Assembly: GCA_020352895.1 (NCBI GenBank)
Contig: CP070685.1
Span: forward strand, 2,428,847 to 2,465,573
Reading direction: 5' to 3'
DNA length: 36,727 bases
DNA from: Phycisphaerales bacterium
GTDB taxonomy: Bacteria > Planctomycetota > Phycisphaerae > UBA1845 > G020352895
The notes beneath the pieces were generated by a model. It ran no database searches, was not told the DNA's origin, and saw nothing but the letters and a program-made list of their open reading frames with translations. The translations under genes were made by a program, and so were the position numbers. Below, in pieces: positions 30,457-36,727 of this stretch; the stretch's first letter is position 1, and each line of letters begins with the position of its first letter.

Positions 30457-30930
30457 ATGGGAAGCGTCCTCTGCGAGCACTGCACCGCCGCGTGCTGTCG
30501 ATACATCGCTCTGCCGATCGAAACGCCCAAGAACAAGCGGGACTTCGACGACATGCGCTGGTACATCATCCACGAAAACATCGCCGTCTTTGTGGAGGAC
30601 GGCGATTGGTACGTTCAGATCCACAATCCGTGCCGGAACATCCTTCCGGACGGGCGCTGTGCCAACTACGAAACGCGGCCCGCGATCTGCCGCGAGTATA
30701 CGACCTCCGAGTGCGACTACCACATCGGTGACGAGGAGGCCAGCTCGTACTTCGACAGTCCCGACGCGCTGGCAGCCTTTGCCAGGGAGTTCCTGCGCAA
30801 CCAGAAGACCCGAACCGACGGCAAAGCTCGCAGAACGTCCACGCGCAAAAGACCCCGCCGGATTCCCAAAGGCGTACGCCGCCCGGGGGCGGGGGCGGGT
30901 TCATTGAGAGTATCGCATCTCCAGAAGTAA
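30457..30930 (+). CDS. YkgJ-type zinc/iron-chelating cysteine-cluster protein
   Basis: A 157-residue protein of the YkgJ (UPF0153) cysteine-cluster family, thought to bind a metal; cellular role unknown. The cluster begins with C6, C9, C13 and C14 (LCEHCTAACC) and continues with NPCRNILPDGRCANYETRPAICREY and a further cysteine after TTSE. The C-terminal ~40 residues are a basic, low-complexity tail (KRPRRIPKG). ATG 30457 has GGAG 10 bases upstream and starts just before the first cysteine; the 25 codons upstream contain the promoter. Only 3 bases separate it from hisS, so the two are co-transcribed. Confidence 0.85.
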   Translation: MGSVLCEHCTAACCRYIALPIETPKNKRDFDDMRWYIIHENIAVFVEDGDWYVQIHNPCRNILPDGRCANYETRPAICREYTTSECDYHIGDEEASSYFDSPDALAAFAREFLRNQKTRTDGKARRTSTRKRPRRIPKGVRRPGAGAGSLRVSHLQK

Positions 30931-30933
30931 GCC

Positions 30934-32247
30934 ATGAAGTTCAAGGCCATCAAGGGAGCTCGCGACTTCTATCCCCCGGACATGGAGGTCCGCAATGCCA
31001 TCTTCGACGCATGGCGGGAGGTCTCGCTGCGCAACGGTTTTGTCGAATACGACGGCCCCACGCTCGAGTATCTGGACCTGTACACGGCGAAGAGCGGCGA
31101 CGAAATCGTCCAGCAGCTTTTTCATCTGACCGATCGCGGCGGTCGGGAGCTCGCCCTCCGCCCCGAGATGACCCCCACGCTGGCCCGTATGGTCAACGCC
31201 CAGGTCGCGACCCTGCCCAAGCCGATTAAGTGGTTCTGCATCCCACGGTGCTACCGGGCCGAACGCCCGCAACGGGGCCGCCTCCGCGAATTCTTTCAGT
31301 GGAATATCGACATCGTAGGGCTCGACGATCCGCTGGCCGATGCCGAGACCATCTTCGTCGCCGTGGACCTGTTCCGCTGGTTCGGGCTTTCGCCCCGGCA
31401 GGTCGTCATGAAGATCAACTCCCGCGAACTCGTCGCCCACATGCTCCTGGACTTGGGCGTCGACGCGACTCGGCTTCCGCCGCTCTACGCAGTGCTGGAC
31501 AAGCGCGACAAGATGCCCCGCGCAGCGTTCGACGCGGCCCTCGCTGAGATCCTGCCCGACGAGTCTGTCCGCCGAGCCATGAACGAACATCTCGCCTTGC
31601 CCACATTGGCCGACGTCCGATCGGCCCGGACTTGGGCACCCGCCACGCACGATGCCATCGTCGAGGTGCAGAAAGTCCTGGACTGGCTGGATCGGTGGGG
31701 GGTAGGGGAGTACTGCACGTTCGACCTGGGCGTCGTACGGGGTCTGGCCTACTACACTGGCATCGTCTTCGAGGCGTACAGCAAGGGCGGGCTCAAACGC
31801 TCAGTCTGTGGTGGGGGCCGCTACGATGAGCTCTTACGCGTTCTCGGGGGCCCCGAGATACCCGCCGTCGGTTTCGCCAGCAGCGACGTGGTCATGCAGG
31901 ACCTCTTGGACGAGTTCAATCTCCTTCCGGGCCGCGGGGGACAGCGGCTTGATGCCTACGTCATTGACGCCGATCCAAGCCTCTTCGAGCAACTCATCAG
32001 CATCGTGGGTGCCCTCCGCGAGAAGGGCGTGCGGGCCGATTTCTCTTATCGACGCCTGCCCCTCGGCAAGCAGCTCAAGGCCGCCTCCAACGCCGGCTGC
32101 GCGGCAGCCATCCTGCTGGGGCAGGAGACGCGTGACCGCGATGTCGTGACCATCAAGGATCTGGCCACCGGCCAGCAGCGGGAGGTTCCTAGAGAGCGGC
32201 TGCTGGCCGAACCCGTCTCGAATCTGCCCCGAGGGGGGCCGGCCTGA
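30934..32247 (+). CDS. hisS: Histidyl-tRNA synthetase
   Basis: Charges tRNA-His. It has 437 residues, class II. It begins KAIKGARDFYPPD; motif 2 includes CIPRCYRAERPQRGRLREFFQ. The histidine-specific motifs are GLAYYTGIVFE and SVCGGGRYDELL (about residues 270-300), and the C-terminal anticodon-binding domain starts near residue 345. The common RPEGT motif reads RPEMTPTLAR here, a known variant. It starts 3 bases after the ykgJ-like gene and its TGA stop shares one base with the ATG of the next gene. Confidence 0.97.
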   Translation: MKFKAIKGARDFYPPDMEVRNAIFDAWREVSLRNGFVEYDGPTLEYLDLYTAKSGDEIVQQLFHLTDRGGRELALRPEMTPTLARMVNAQVATLPKPIKWFCIPRCYRAERPQRGRLREFFQWNIDIVGLDDPLADAETIFVAVDLFRWFGLSPRQVVMKINSRELVAHMLLDLGVDATRLPPLYAVLDKRDKMPRAAFDAALAEILPDESVRRAMNEHLALPTLADVRSARTWAPATHDAIVEVQKVLDWLDRWGVGEYCTFDLGVVRGLAYYTGIVFEAYSKGGLKRSVCGGGRYDELLRVLGGPEIPAVGFASSDVVMQDLLDEFNLLPGRGGQRLDAYVIDADPSLFEQLISIVGALREKGVRADFSYRRLPLGKQLKAASNAGCAAAILLGQETRDRDVVTIKDLATGQQREVPRERLLAEPVSNLPRGGPA

Positions 32248-32771
32248 TGACTCCGGCCGACACCGTCCGTAGCAGTCGCCATTACGAAGCCGCCCTGGAG
32301 GGGTTCCTCAAAGACCATCAGACGCCATATGTGGCCTTGGACGAGACCCGGCGTGTTATCTTCGCCGGGGCCAGGCTCAAGTCCTTCGACTTCCTCATCT
32401 ACCCGTCTTCCGGGGCCAAGCTCATCGTCGACGTGAAAGGCCGCAAATTCCCCTACACCTCAGGCTCCACCCGACGATACTGGGAGAACTGGATCTCCCG
32501 CGCCGACCTGGACGGCCTGACCCAGTGGCAGAGTGCCTTCGGCGAGGGCTATCGCGCTGCCCTGGTCTTCGCCTATTGGCTCTCCGGACCGCCGGAGCGC
32601 TGGCCCGCAGGCCCTGTACATACCCATGACGAACAGCTCTATGTGTTCCTGTACTCGGACATCGCCGAGTATGCCCGACATGCCCGGCAGCGGTCCGGCA
32701 AATGGGATACGGTCTCCGTGCCCGGCAAGGCCTTTCGACAAATGGTCCATCCGCTCGCGGATCTGCTCTGA
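32247..32771 (+). CDS. HYExAFE-type protein, PD-(D/E)XK nuclease-like
   Basis: A 174-residue cytoplasmic protein resembling the HYExAFE family found mainly in Planctomycetes. The name motif appears near the start as HYEAALEGFL (residues 12-21). The segment LKSFDFLIYP, then LIVDVKGRKFP, has the spacing of a PD-(D/E)XK nuclease core (D, then D-x-K). It continues with WENWISRADLDGLTQW and LVFAYWL, which I recall as conserved in this family. The function is unknown; nuclease activity is an inference. The ATG shares a base with the hisS stop (TGATG), so it is translationally coupled to hisS. Confidence 0.78.
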   Translation: MTPADTVRSSRHYEAALEGFLKDHQTPYVALDETRRVIFAGARLKSFDFLIYPSSGAKLIVDVKGRKFPYTSGSTRRYWENWISRADLDGLTQWQSAFGEGYRAALVFAYWLSGPPERWPAGPVHTHDEQLYVFLYSDIAEYARHARQRSGKWDTVSVPGKAFRQMVHPLADLL

Positions 32772-32801
32772 TCGACAGCACGGCCGAGACCCGTTTCCAG
32801 C

Positions 32802-32829
32802 TTTACCCGGCCGCCTGCGGACGTATAAT
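32802..32829 (+). promoter_or_regulatory. Sigma70-type promoter for the small membrane-protein genes
   Basis: TTTACC (32802-32807) is followed after 16 bases by a perfect TATAAT (32824-32829). The predicted leader before ATG 32867 is ~30 bases and contains GAGGA. Confidence 0.5.
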
Positions 32830-32866
32830 CGAGCGTCGAGAGCACACCGAGCCGAGGATTCTCAAC

Positions 32867-33103
32867 ATGAAGCCGATGTTTCGTTCCCTGACGCGGGCAG
32901 TGATGATCGGCCTGACCTGCCTGAGCCTGGCCGGCCCCATCGCTTGGGGCCAGGAGTCGACCCGGCCTTCCGACCAATCCCAGCCGACCTACATGCGGAT
33001 TGTTCCCAAGACTTCGACTTACACTTGGCTGGCCGCCGGGGGGATGCTGGTGGCCACATTGGTCGTTGCTTTTATTCGGCCCAAACGCTGCGCCTCGCAC
33101 TGA
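32867..33103 (+). CDS. Small membrane protein with two hydrophobic segments
   Basis: No family recognised. It has 78 residues: a signal-peptide-like segment at about 8-29 ending in PIAWGQ, a short Ser/Thr/Gln-rich loop outside the membrane, and a second hydrophobic segment at about 50-68 followed by the basic end RPKRCASH. It probably either is cleaved and anchored by its C-terminal helix, or spans the membrane twice. ATG 32867 has GAGGA 8 bases upstream; the longer open frame upstream overlaps the HYExAFE gene. It is the first of three small envelope genes. Confidence 0.65.
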   Translation: MKPMFRSLTRAVMIGLTCLSLAGPIAWGQESTRPSDQSQPTYMRIVPKTSTYTWLAAGGMLVATLVVAFIRPKRCASH

Positions 33104-33154
33104 TTCGAACTCGTTCCCGCCACTCGAACTTCCGTTTCTGACTGGAGGTCAACT

Positions 33155-33454
33155 ATGCCACGCAAGAACCTGATTCTTGGGCTGCTGACGGTGCTGAACG
33201 TCGTCCTGCTTGCTGCCCTTATGGTGCAGGCCCTGCCGGAGCGGCAGGCCTTCGCCCAGCCCGTCGACATGCCTGCCAACTACCTGGCCGTCACGGCCAC
33301 CGTCACCAGTGGGCTGGATGCCCTGTACCTCGTCGACATCGCCGACCGACGCCTGTACATGCTCGTTCCCAACAAGGGAGCCCGGCCCCTCCAACTGGAG
33401 GGCGTCGACACCCGTGACCTCACCGAGGACTTCCGTGCGCCGGTCGCACCCTAG
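33155..33454 (+). CDS. Small membrane-anchored protein (paralog of next gene)
   Basis: No named family recognised. It has 99 residues: an N-terminal anchor at about 6-28, then a compact domain outside the membrane containing DALYLVDIADRRLYMLVPN. This core is similar to the LLYVIDTATKRLNAY of the next gene, so the two look like diverged paralogs. GGAGG lies 6 bases before the ATG. The YVID-T-RL pattern resembles a single blade of a beta-propeller-like sheet, but no fold can be assigned from sequence alone. Confidence 0.75.
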   Translation: MPRKNLILGLLTVLNVVLLAALMVQALPERQAFAQPVDMPANYLAVTATVTSGLDALYLVDIADRRLYMLVPNKGARPLQLEGVDTRDLTEDFRAPVAP

Positions 33455-33479
33455 TTCGTCTTAGGAATGGAGATTTAAC

Positions 33480-33803
33480 ATGGACACCAAGAGTTTCGCC
33501 ATCGGCACCCTGAGCGTCACCGCGGTGATTCTGCTCGCCGCCCTGGTCATCCTGGGCCAACTGCCGGATGCGCGGCCCGCTCTCGGAAGCGGTGTGGCCA
33601 TGGCCGGCGGGGATTACATGATCCTGACCGGCTACTATGAGCGCAATTCGGAACTGCTCTATGTCATCGATACGGCCACCAAGCGTCTCAACGCGTACGC
33701 TTACGACATGAGCCGGGGCAAGGGCCGCGGTGGGCTGGGCATTCTCCAGAGCGTAGACCTCACCAAGCTACTGCCGGGCCCTCCGGCCAAGCGAAGCCCA
33801 TAG
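33480..33803 (+). CDS. Small membrane-anchored protein (paralog of previous gene)
   Basis: No named family recognised. It has 107 residues: an N-terminal anchor at about 7-27, a Gly/Ala-rich linker, then GDYMILTGYYERNSELLYVI and DTATKRLNAYAYD, paralogous to the preceding gene. The tail is basic (KGRGGLG...PPAKRSP). GGAG lies 8-9 bases before ATG 33480, 26 bases after the preceding stop. Small anchored proteins of this pattern are, to my knowledge, frequent in Planctomycetes; the role is unknown. Confidence 0.75.
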   Translation: MDTKSFAIGTLSVTAVILLAALVILGQLPDARPALGSGVAMAGGDYMILTGYYERNSELLYVIDTATKRLNAYAYDMSRGKGRGGLGILQSVDLTKLLPGPPAKRSP

Positions 33804-34019
33804 CGGCCGCTCGGAACCTATCCGCCGCTTTCAGCCGACTGTGCGGTTTGCGCCAGCCGCCTGGGCAGCATGCGCGTGGCGGCGTCGTCGAGCTGGCGGG
33901 GGTCATCGAGGGGCGTGGGCCAGGATATCACAGAAGCACATGGATTCCGTGGTGGTCGATGACGAGACCCGGCCGTTGCCGTCCATCGGGTTTGCAGGCT
34001 CGCTCGGTGATTCTGCCTC
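33804..34019. other. Intergenic stretch with no gene seen
   Basis: 216 bases between convergent small genes. No ribosomal, tRNA-like or repeat structure was recognised. A short minus-strand frame ending at 33818 reads like a C-terminus (LDDAATRMLPRRL), but it has no start and no family resemblance. Confidence 0.4.
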
Positions 34020-34295
34020 TCAGTCCCCGCGTTGTCTGCGAACCTGAATGTACTTCACGAGATGCACCAGCAGCGTCACTACGCATCCGCCTTTCCACAA
34101 CAGGAGCCACCAGGGTCGCCACCATGCTCCCGTGTGGGCCTCCACGATATCTGACGCGCCGAAGGCGATGAAGGCCATCGCAAGGACGACACACTGGGAC
34201 CGCCGGCCGGCCGAGAACCTGATTGCTGCGACCAGGAATGCGAAGCCGATGGTGCCCCAAAGCGATGCTTCGAGGAAGTTGACAGTCTCAAACAT
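34020..34295 (-). CDS. Small multi-spanning membrane protein
   Basis: No named family recognised. It has 91 residues with three likely membrane segments: about 8-25, 34-49 and 60-80. Between the last two lies the motif DIVEAHTGAWWRPWWLLLWK, with charged and aromatic residues unlike random translation. The C-terminus is basic (VKYIQVRRQRGD). ATG 34295 has GGGAG about 6 bases upstream. It stands alone on the minus strand, 144 bases downstream of the mannosyltransferase-like gene. That gap contains AT-rich stretches (34364-34378) but no clear promoter. Confidence 0.65.
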   Translation of the reverse strand: MFETVNFLEASLWGTIGFAFLVAAIRFSAGRRSQCVVLAMAFIAFGASDIVEAHTGAWWRPWWLLLWKGGCVVTLLVHLVKYIQVRRQRGD

Positions 34296-34439
34296 CCAGG
34301 CTCCCGGGCTCCAGTGATCTGACAGACGGCATCGCTGCTAGCCTGAGCATGCCCAATGCAACATAACATCTATTATGGGACGTTCGGCCAGGGGGGCTGA
34401 TTCAGCATCCTCGTACGTCATCCTTGGCGGAAAAGCCGC

Positions 34440-35600
34440 TCAACCGTTGCGTACATGCCCCTGGTCAGCGGCGTTCAGGGCGGCCTCTCGGGCCGCGTCA
34501 TCAAACGCCTCGGCCCTCTGACGCCAGTCACATCTCCTCGCATGGGTCGCAAGCTCCCGCCTGGCCTCCTCACCGGGCTGCCGCTCCAGCGCTGCCGCAA
34601 GCCGCCGCGCGAGCAGCGAATCGTCCCGGTAGAGAACCTGTGAATGCCATTCCGGAGGGATCAGCTCCGGGTACGAGAGCCTGTCCGGCAGGATCGGAAA
34701 GCAGCCCGCCGCGATGGCCTCAACCACCGCCAATCCGAAGAACTCGTGCACAGCCGTGCTGACGACCAGGTCCGCCGATTCAAGAGCCTCCAAATAGGCT
34801 TCGCGGGTTTCGTAGTAGCCGAAGTGGTCGACGTGCTCCGTCAACCGTCGGCGGGCCTCGTCGAAGATCGCCGGCTCGGTCCGGAAGCGTTCACCCGCTA
34901 CCCGCAGCCGGAAGCCCATGCCGGCCTCCGACAAGGAGAATAGTGCTCGAAAGAACGTCTCCGGCCCCTTGTCGTATTCCCAGCGATGGTTCCAGACGAT
35001 CACCGGCGGCTCGCCAGCCGCGTGGCTCATGCGACCTTTCAATTCACTCAAGTCCACCCCCGGATGCAGGACCCGCGATCGGGCCTCGATTCGACGGGCT
35101 ATCCCGGTCGGTAGGCAATCCGGCATTTCCATTAGCAACTTATTTGTTGCCGTCAGGAAATCGTTCCGGTGATAGCCTGAGTTGAACCAGACCTCGTTCG
35201 CCGCCAGGCACGACGTGATGTTCGTAAACCCGTATTGATAGTCGCGTCGGTCATCCGGCGACAGCGGGTAGGTCAACTGGTTCTCGTGGAAGTAGCAAAC
35301 CAGCGGAAGATGCCTCAACCGGACCGGCAAGAGGGCTCGCAAGTCGGCCACCGGCATCATGTCCGAGGTGAAGATCAGATCGAAATCGCCCCCGAACTCG
35401 GCTTCGGCTAGCCGCTCGGCGCACCACATGGCCGCCCCACGCATCCGCCATTTCCACTTGCGGGCCGGCATCGTCAGCACTCGGAACTCATGCCCGGATG
35501 CACGCTTCCAGCCGTCCAGAAACGCCTGGTGCGATCCCCCATAGTACGGCTCTATAGCGAGAATCCGGAGCCTTTTGCTGCCCGGAGAACGGTCGCTCAT
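34440..35600 (-). CDS. tRNA-queuosine alpha-mannosyltransferase-like glycosyltransferase (DUF3524/GTDC1)
   Basis: A 386-residue GT-B glycosyltransferase of the DUF3524/GTDC1 type. The animal member (QTMAN) mannosylates queuosine in tRNA-Asp. The signature N-terminus IEPYYGGSHQAFLDGW (about 15-30), ARKWKWRMRGAAMWCAE (near 45-60) and CYFHENQLTYPL are visible. The C-terminal GT4-like domain has WNHRWEYDKGPETF and the donor-binding stretch STAVHEFFGLAVVEAIAAGC. ATG 35600 is used, with GAGG upstream; the 114 open codons before it overlap the regulator gene. It starts 27 bases after the winged-helix gene stop on the same strand. Queuosine as substrate is an inference; other sugar acceptors are possible. 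Confidence 0.85.
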   Translation of the reverse strand: MSDRSPGSKRLRILAIEPYYGGSHQAFLDGWKRASGHEFRVLTMPARKWKWRMRGAAMWCAERLAEAEFGGDFDLIFTSDMMPVADLRALLPVRLRHLPLVCYFHENQLTYPLSPDDRRDYQYGFTNITSCLAANEVWFNSGYHRNDFLTATNKLLMEMPDCLPTGIARRIEARSRVLHPGVDLSELKGRMSHAAGEPPVIVWNHRWEYDKGPETFFRALFSLSEAGMGFRLRVAGERFRTEPAIFDEARRRLTEHVDHFGYYETREAYLEALESADLVVSTAVHEFFGLAVVEAIAAGCFPILPDRLSYPELIPPEWHSQVLYRDDSLLARRLAAALERQPGEEARRELATHARRCDWRQRAEAFDDAAREAALNAADQGHVRNG

Positions 35601-35626
35601 GCCTCGCACCTCGATCTTCACCCCCC

Positions 35627-36292
35627 CTACCGCATCCTGCCCAGGGCCGCCGCCATCAGCAGGCATCGCATGCCCTTGGAGGTAATCTCGTACAGGTCGC
35701 GCTCCTTCGGCCGGACCAGCCCCGCCAGGCGAAGCTGGTTCACGTGATGATACAACGGTCCCGCTGCCAGTCCCGTCGTCTTGACCAGTCGCCGATATGT
35801 CGCCGCCCCGCCGGCCAGAGTTCCCAGTATTCGCAGCCGGTGGCCGCTCCCCAGCACGCCCATCATCCGCGCCGCCCGCTCCACCCGCACCTTCCGCCGC
35901 AGCTTGGCCCCCAATGCCTCGCGCCGCCGCTCCAACGACCACGACGCCGGCACCCGACCCTCGCCCACTGCCGTTTCCACCCTGCTGACCTTGCTCCCGT
36001 TCTCGTCGCGCACCGTCACCCTGCAGAGCACCTGCATGCCCAGATTCTTTCTGCCTCCTTTCCTCCGGGCCCTTGCGGCGTCGGCGCCCTGCCGTGGGCT
36101 TCCGCGGCCCGTCTTCAGCCTGGCGGCCACATGCACTCCCCTGGGCCGGGCGGCCTTCCTCCCCCCTACCGAGCCGCCGGGCTCCGTTTCCGCCCCGCGC
36201 TCTGCGCCGGCATGCTTCGTTACTTCTGTACGCCGGGGCCGGCTCATTCTCCGGGTCTTGGGCTTCTCGGCCCCTCGTTTCTTGGCCTTCAC
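35627..36292 (-). CDS. Winged-helix (ArsR-like) regulator with basic N-terminal extension
   Basis: A 221-residue DNA-binding protein. The C-terminal winged helix (about residues 145-215) has HRLRILGTLAGGAATYRRLV, the recognition helix around LAAGPLYHHVNQLRLAGLV, and the wing/strand DLYEITSKG, as in ArsR-type repressors. The middle (about 86-140) starts with MQVLCRVTV. The first ~80 residues are Lys/Arg-rich low complexity, perhaps giving extra DNA contacts. The GTG start at 36292 is supported by GGGAGG 8 bases upstream; a shorter form from ATG 36037 lacks a well-placed site. No metal-binding cysteine cluster is visible. It sits upstream of the mannosyltransferase-like gene and downstream of a palindromic operator candidate. 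Confidence 0.78.
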   Translation of the reverse strand: MKAKKRGAEKPKTRRMSRPRRTEVTKHAGAERGAETEPGGSVGGRKAARPRGVHVAARLKTGRGSPRQGADAARARRKGGRKNLGMQVLCRVTVRDENGSKVSRVETAVGEGRVPASWSLERRREALGAKLRRKVRVERAARMMGVLGSGHRLRILGTLAGGAATYRRLVKTTGLAAGPLYHHVNQLRLAGLVRPKERDLYEITSKGMRCLLMAAALGRMR

Positions 36293-36430
36293 CGCGTCAA
36301 CCTCCCTTCGGGCCCGCTCTGCTGCCGTCTGCCCCCGAGGCTGGGCCGGCAGCGTGTTGCCCCGGTATACCCCTGCATCCGTATCGGTCGACCGGGCCTT
36401 CAGGGGCCAGCAAATGTTTTCCTGTTATTA

Positions 36431-36448
36431 CATTATAATATTATAATG
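36431..36448. promoter_or_regulatory. 18-bp perfect palindrome of TATAAT boxes, operator/promoter candidate
   Basis: CATTATAATATTATAATG at 36431-36448 equals its own reverse complement over all 18 bases and contains two TATAAT hexamers on each strand (36434-36439 and 36442-36447 on the plus strand). It is an AT-rich island in a very GC-rich region, 139 bases upstream of the winged-helix gene. A dimeric winged-helix protein binding here would cover the -10 boxes. No clear -35 partner was identified. The rest of the 328-base gap (36293-36620) holds no recognised gene. Confidence 0.6.
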
Positions 36449-36620
36449 CCGGACCGCTCGGCGCCGTGGCCCCGGCCGGTGACGCCCTTGATTCGACCGA
36501 GATGGGTCTCCACTGGCTTATCCCGGCGCCTCTCCGGTCGCCAACCCTCCTTCTCAGTCGTGGGACTCGGGTGCGAAATCATGGCGCCGTATGGCTGGAC
36601 CACAAACGCCCAATCCCCGG

Positions 36621-36727
36621 CTAGGGGGATTCTGGCTCTACGCGGGTGACCGTAACGCGGACCCGCCCCCCGGAGGCGGCGGCCTCCTCGGCGCCTGCGA
36701 CCGCCTGCGTGTTGATGTAGTAACTCG
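36621..36727 (-). CDS. C-terminal end of an unidentified protein (5' part outside window)
   Basis: A minus-strand frame enters from the right edge and stops at TAG 36623-36621. The 34 visible residues include SYYINTQAVAGAEEAAASGG and RVRVTVTRVEPESP, which look like a beta-strand-ending extracellular or enzyme C-terminus rather than noise. No family can be assigned from this length. Another minus-strand frame is open longer but is Arg-rich and shadow-like. Confidence 0.4.
   Translation of the reverse strand, partial: SYYINTQAVAGAEEAAASGGRVRVTVTRVEPESP

Noticed and set aside
33818-33925. Minus-strand C-terminus-like peptide ending SAESGG
   Set aside because: The frame has no start, its upstream codons look random and no family resemblance was found.
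35744-36649. 301-codon plus-strand frame over the regulator and its upstream gap
   Set aside because: Pro/Arg/His-rich shadow crossing the palindromic promoter; no motif and no ribosome site.

Overview
The window is a GC-rich bacterial chromosome segment whose gene content points to a planctomycete, most likely near the Phycisphaerae. This is an inference from family content: a HYExAFE-type protein, an EpsI/DUF3485 protein next to a giant TPR protein, a DUF2723 membrane glycosyltransferase-like protein, a sigma/anti-sigma/secreted coiled-coil operon, and small single-anchor proteins of a kind frequent in that phylum. No rRNA, tRNA, CRISPR array or insertion sequence was recognised. Genes are dense, several overlap by 1 to 25 bases, and GTG starts are common.

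Layout. Positions 1-3403 carry surface-polysaccharide sugar genes: a UDP-N-acetylhexosamine-type dehydrogenase cut by the left edge, a divergent DegT aminotransferase and a convergent NeuD/PglD-type acyltransferase. Positions 3589-9237 are a promoter, an EpsI-like protein and a 1556-residue membrane-anchored TPR protein, an exosortase/exopolysaccharide-type pair without an exosortase in view. Cobalamin-dependent methionine synthase (metH) follows on the minus strand, divergent from a DUF2723 protein. Positions 14587-16540 (minus) are an ECF sigma factor, a membrane anti-sigma-like protein and a secreted coiled-coil protein. Next is mutS2 (minus), broken by one in-frame TAA and lacking the Smr domain, then a divergent HtrA-type protease and alaS.

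Positions 22817-27982 are a fatty-acid synthesis cluster: promoter, rpmF, plsX, fabH, fabD, a 33-codon fabG remnant, then acpP (with its own good promoter) and fabF. The fabG slot holds only the first ~25 and last ~8 codons, joined in frame. An orphan fliN-like gene follows, convergent with rsmD-pcnB/cca. Divergent from rsmD is a ykgJ-like gene, hisS and a HYExAFE gene, then three small membrane-anchored proteins.

The right end (minus) has a 91-residue membrane protein, a tRNA-queuosine mannosyltransferase-like glycosyltransferase and a winged-helix regulator. The last two look like one operon preceded by an 18-bp perfect palindrome made of overlapping TATAAT boxes. The final ~100 bases hold the likely C-terminus of another minus-strand gene.

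Most noteworthy are the collapsed fabG, the interrupted Smr-less mutS2, and the palindrome-controlled winged-helix/mannosyltransferase pair. No wholly new multi-gene system could be shown from sequence alone.
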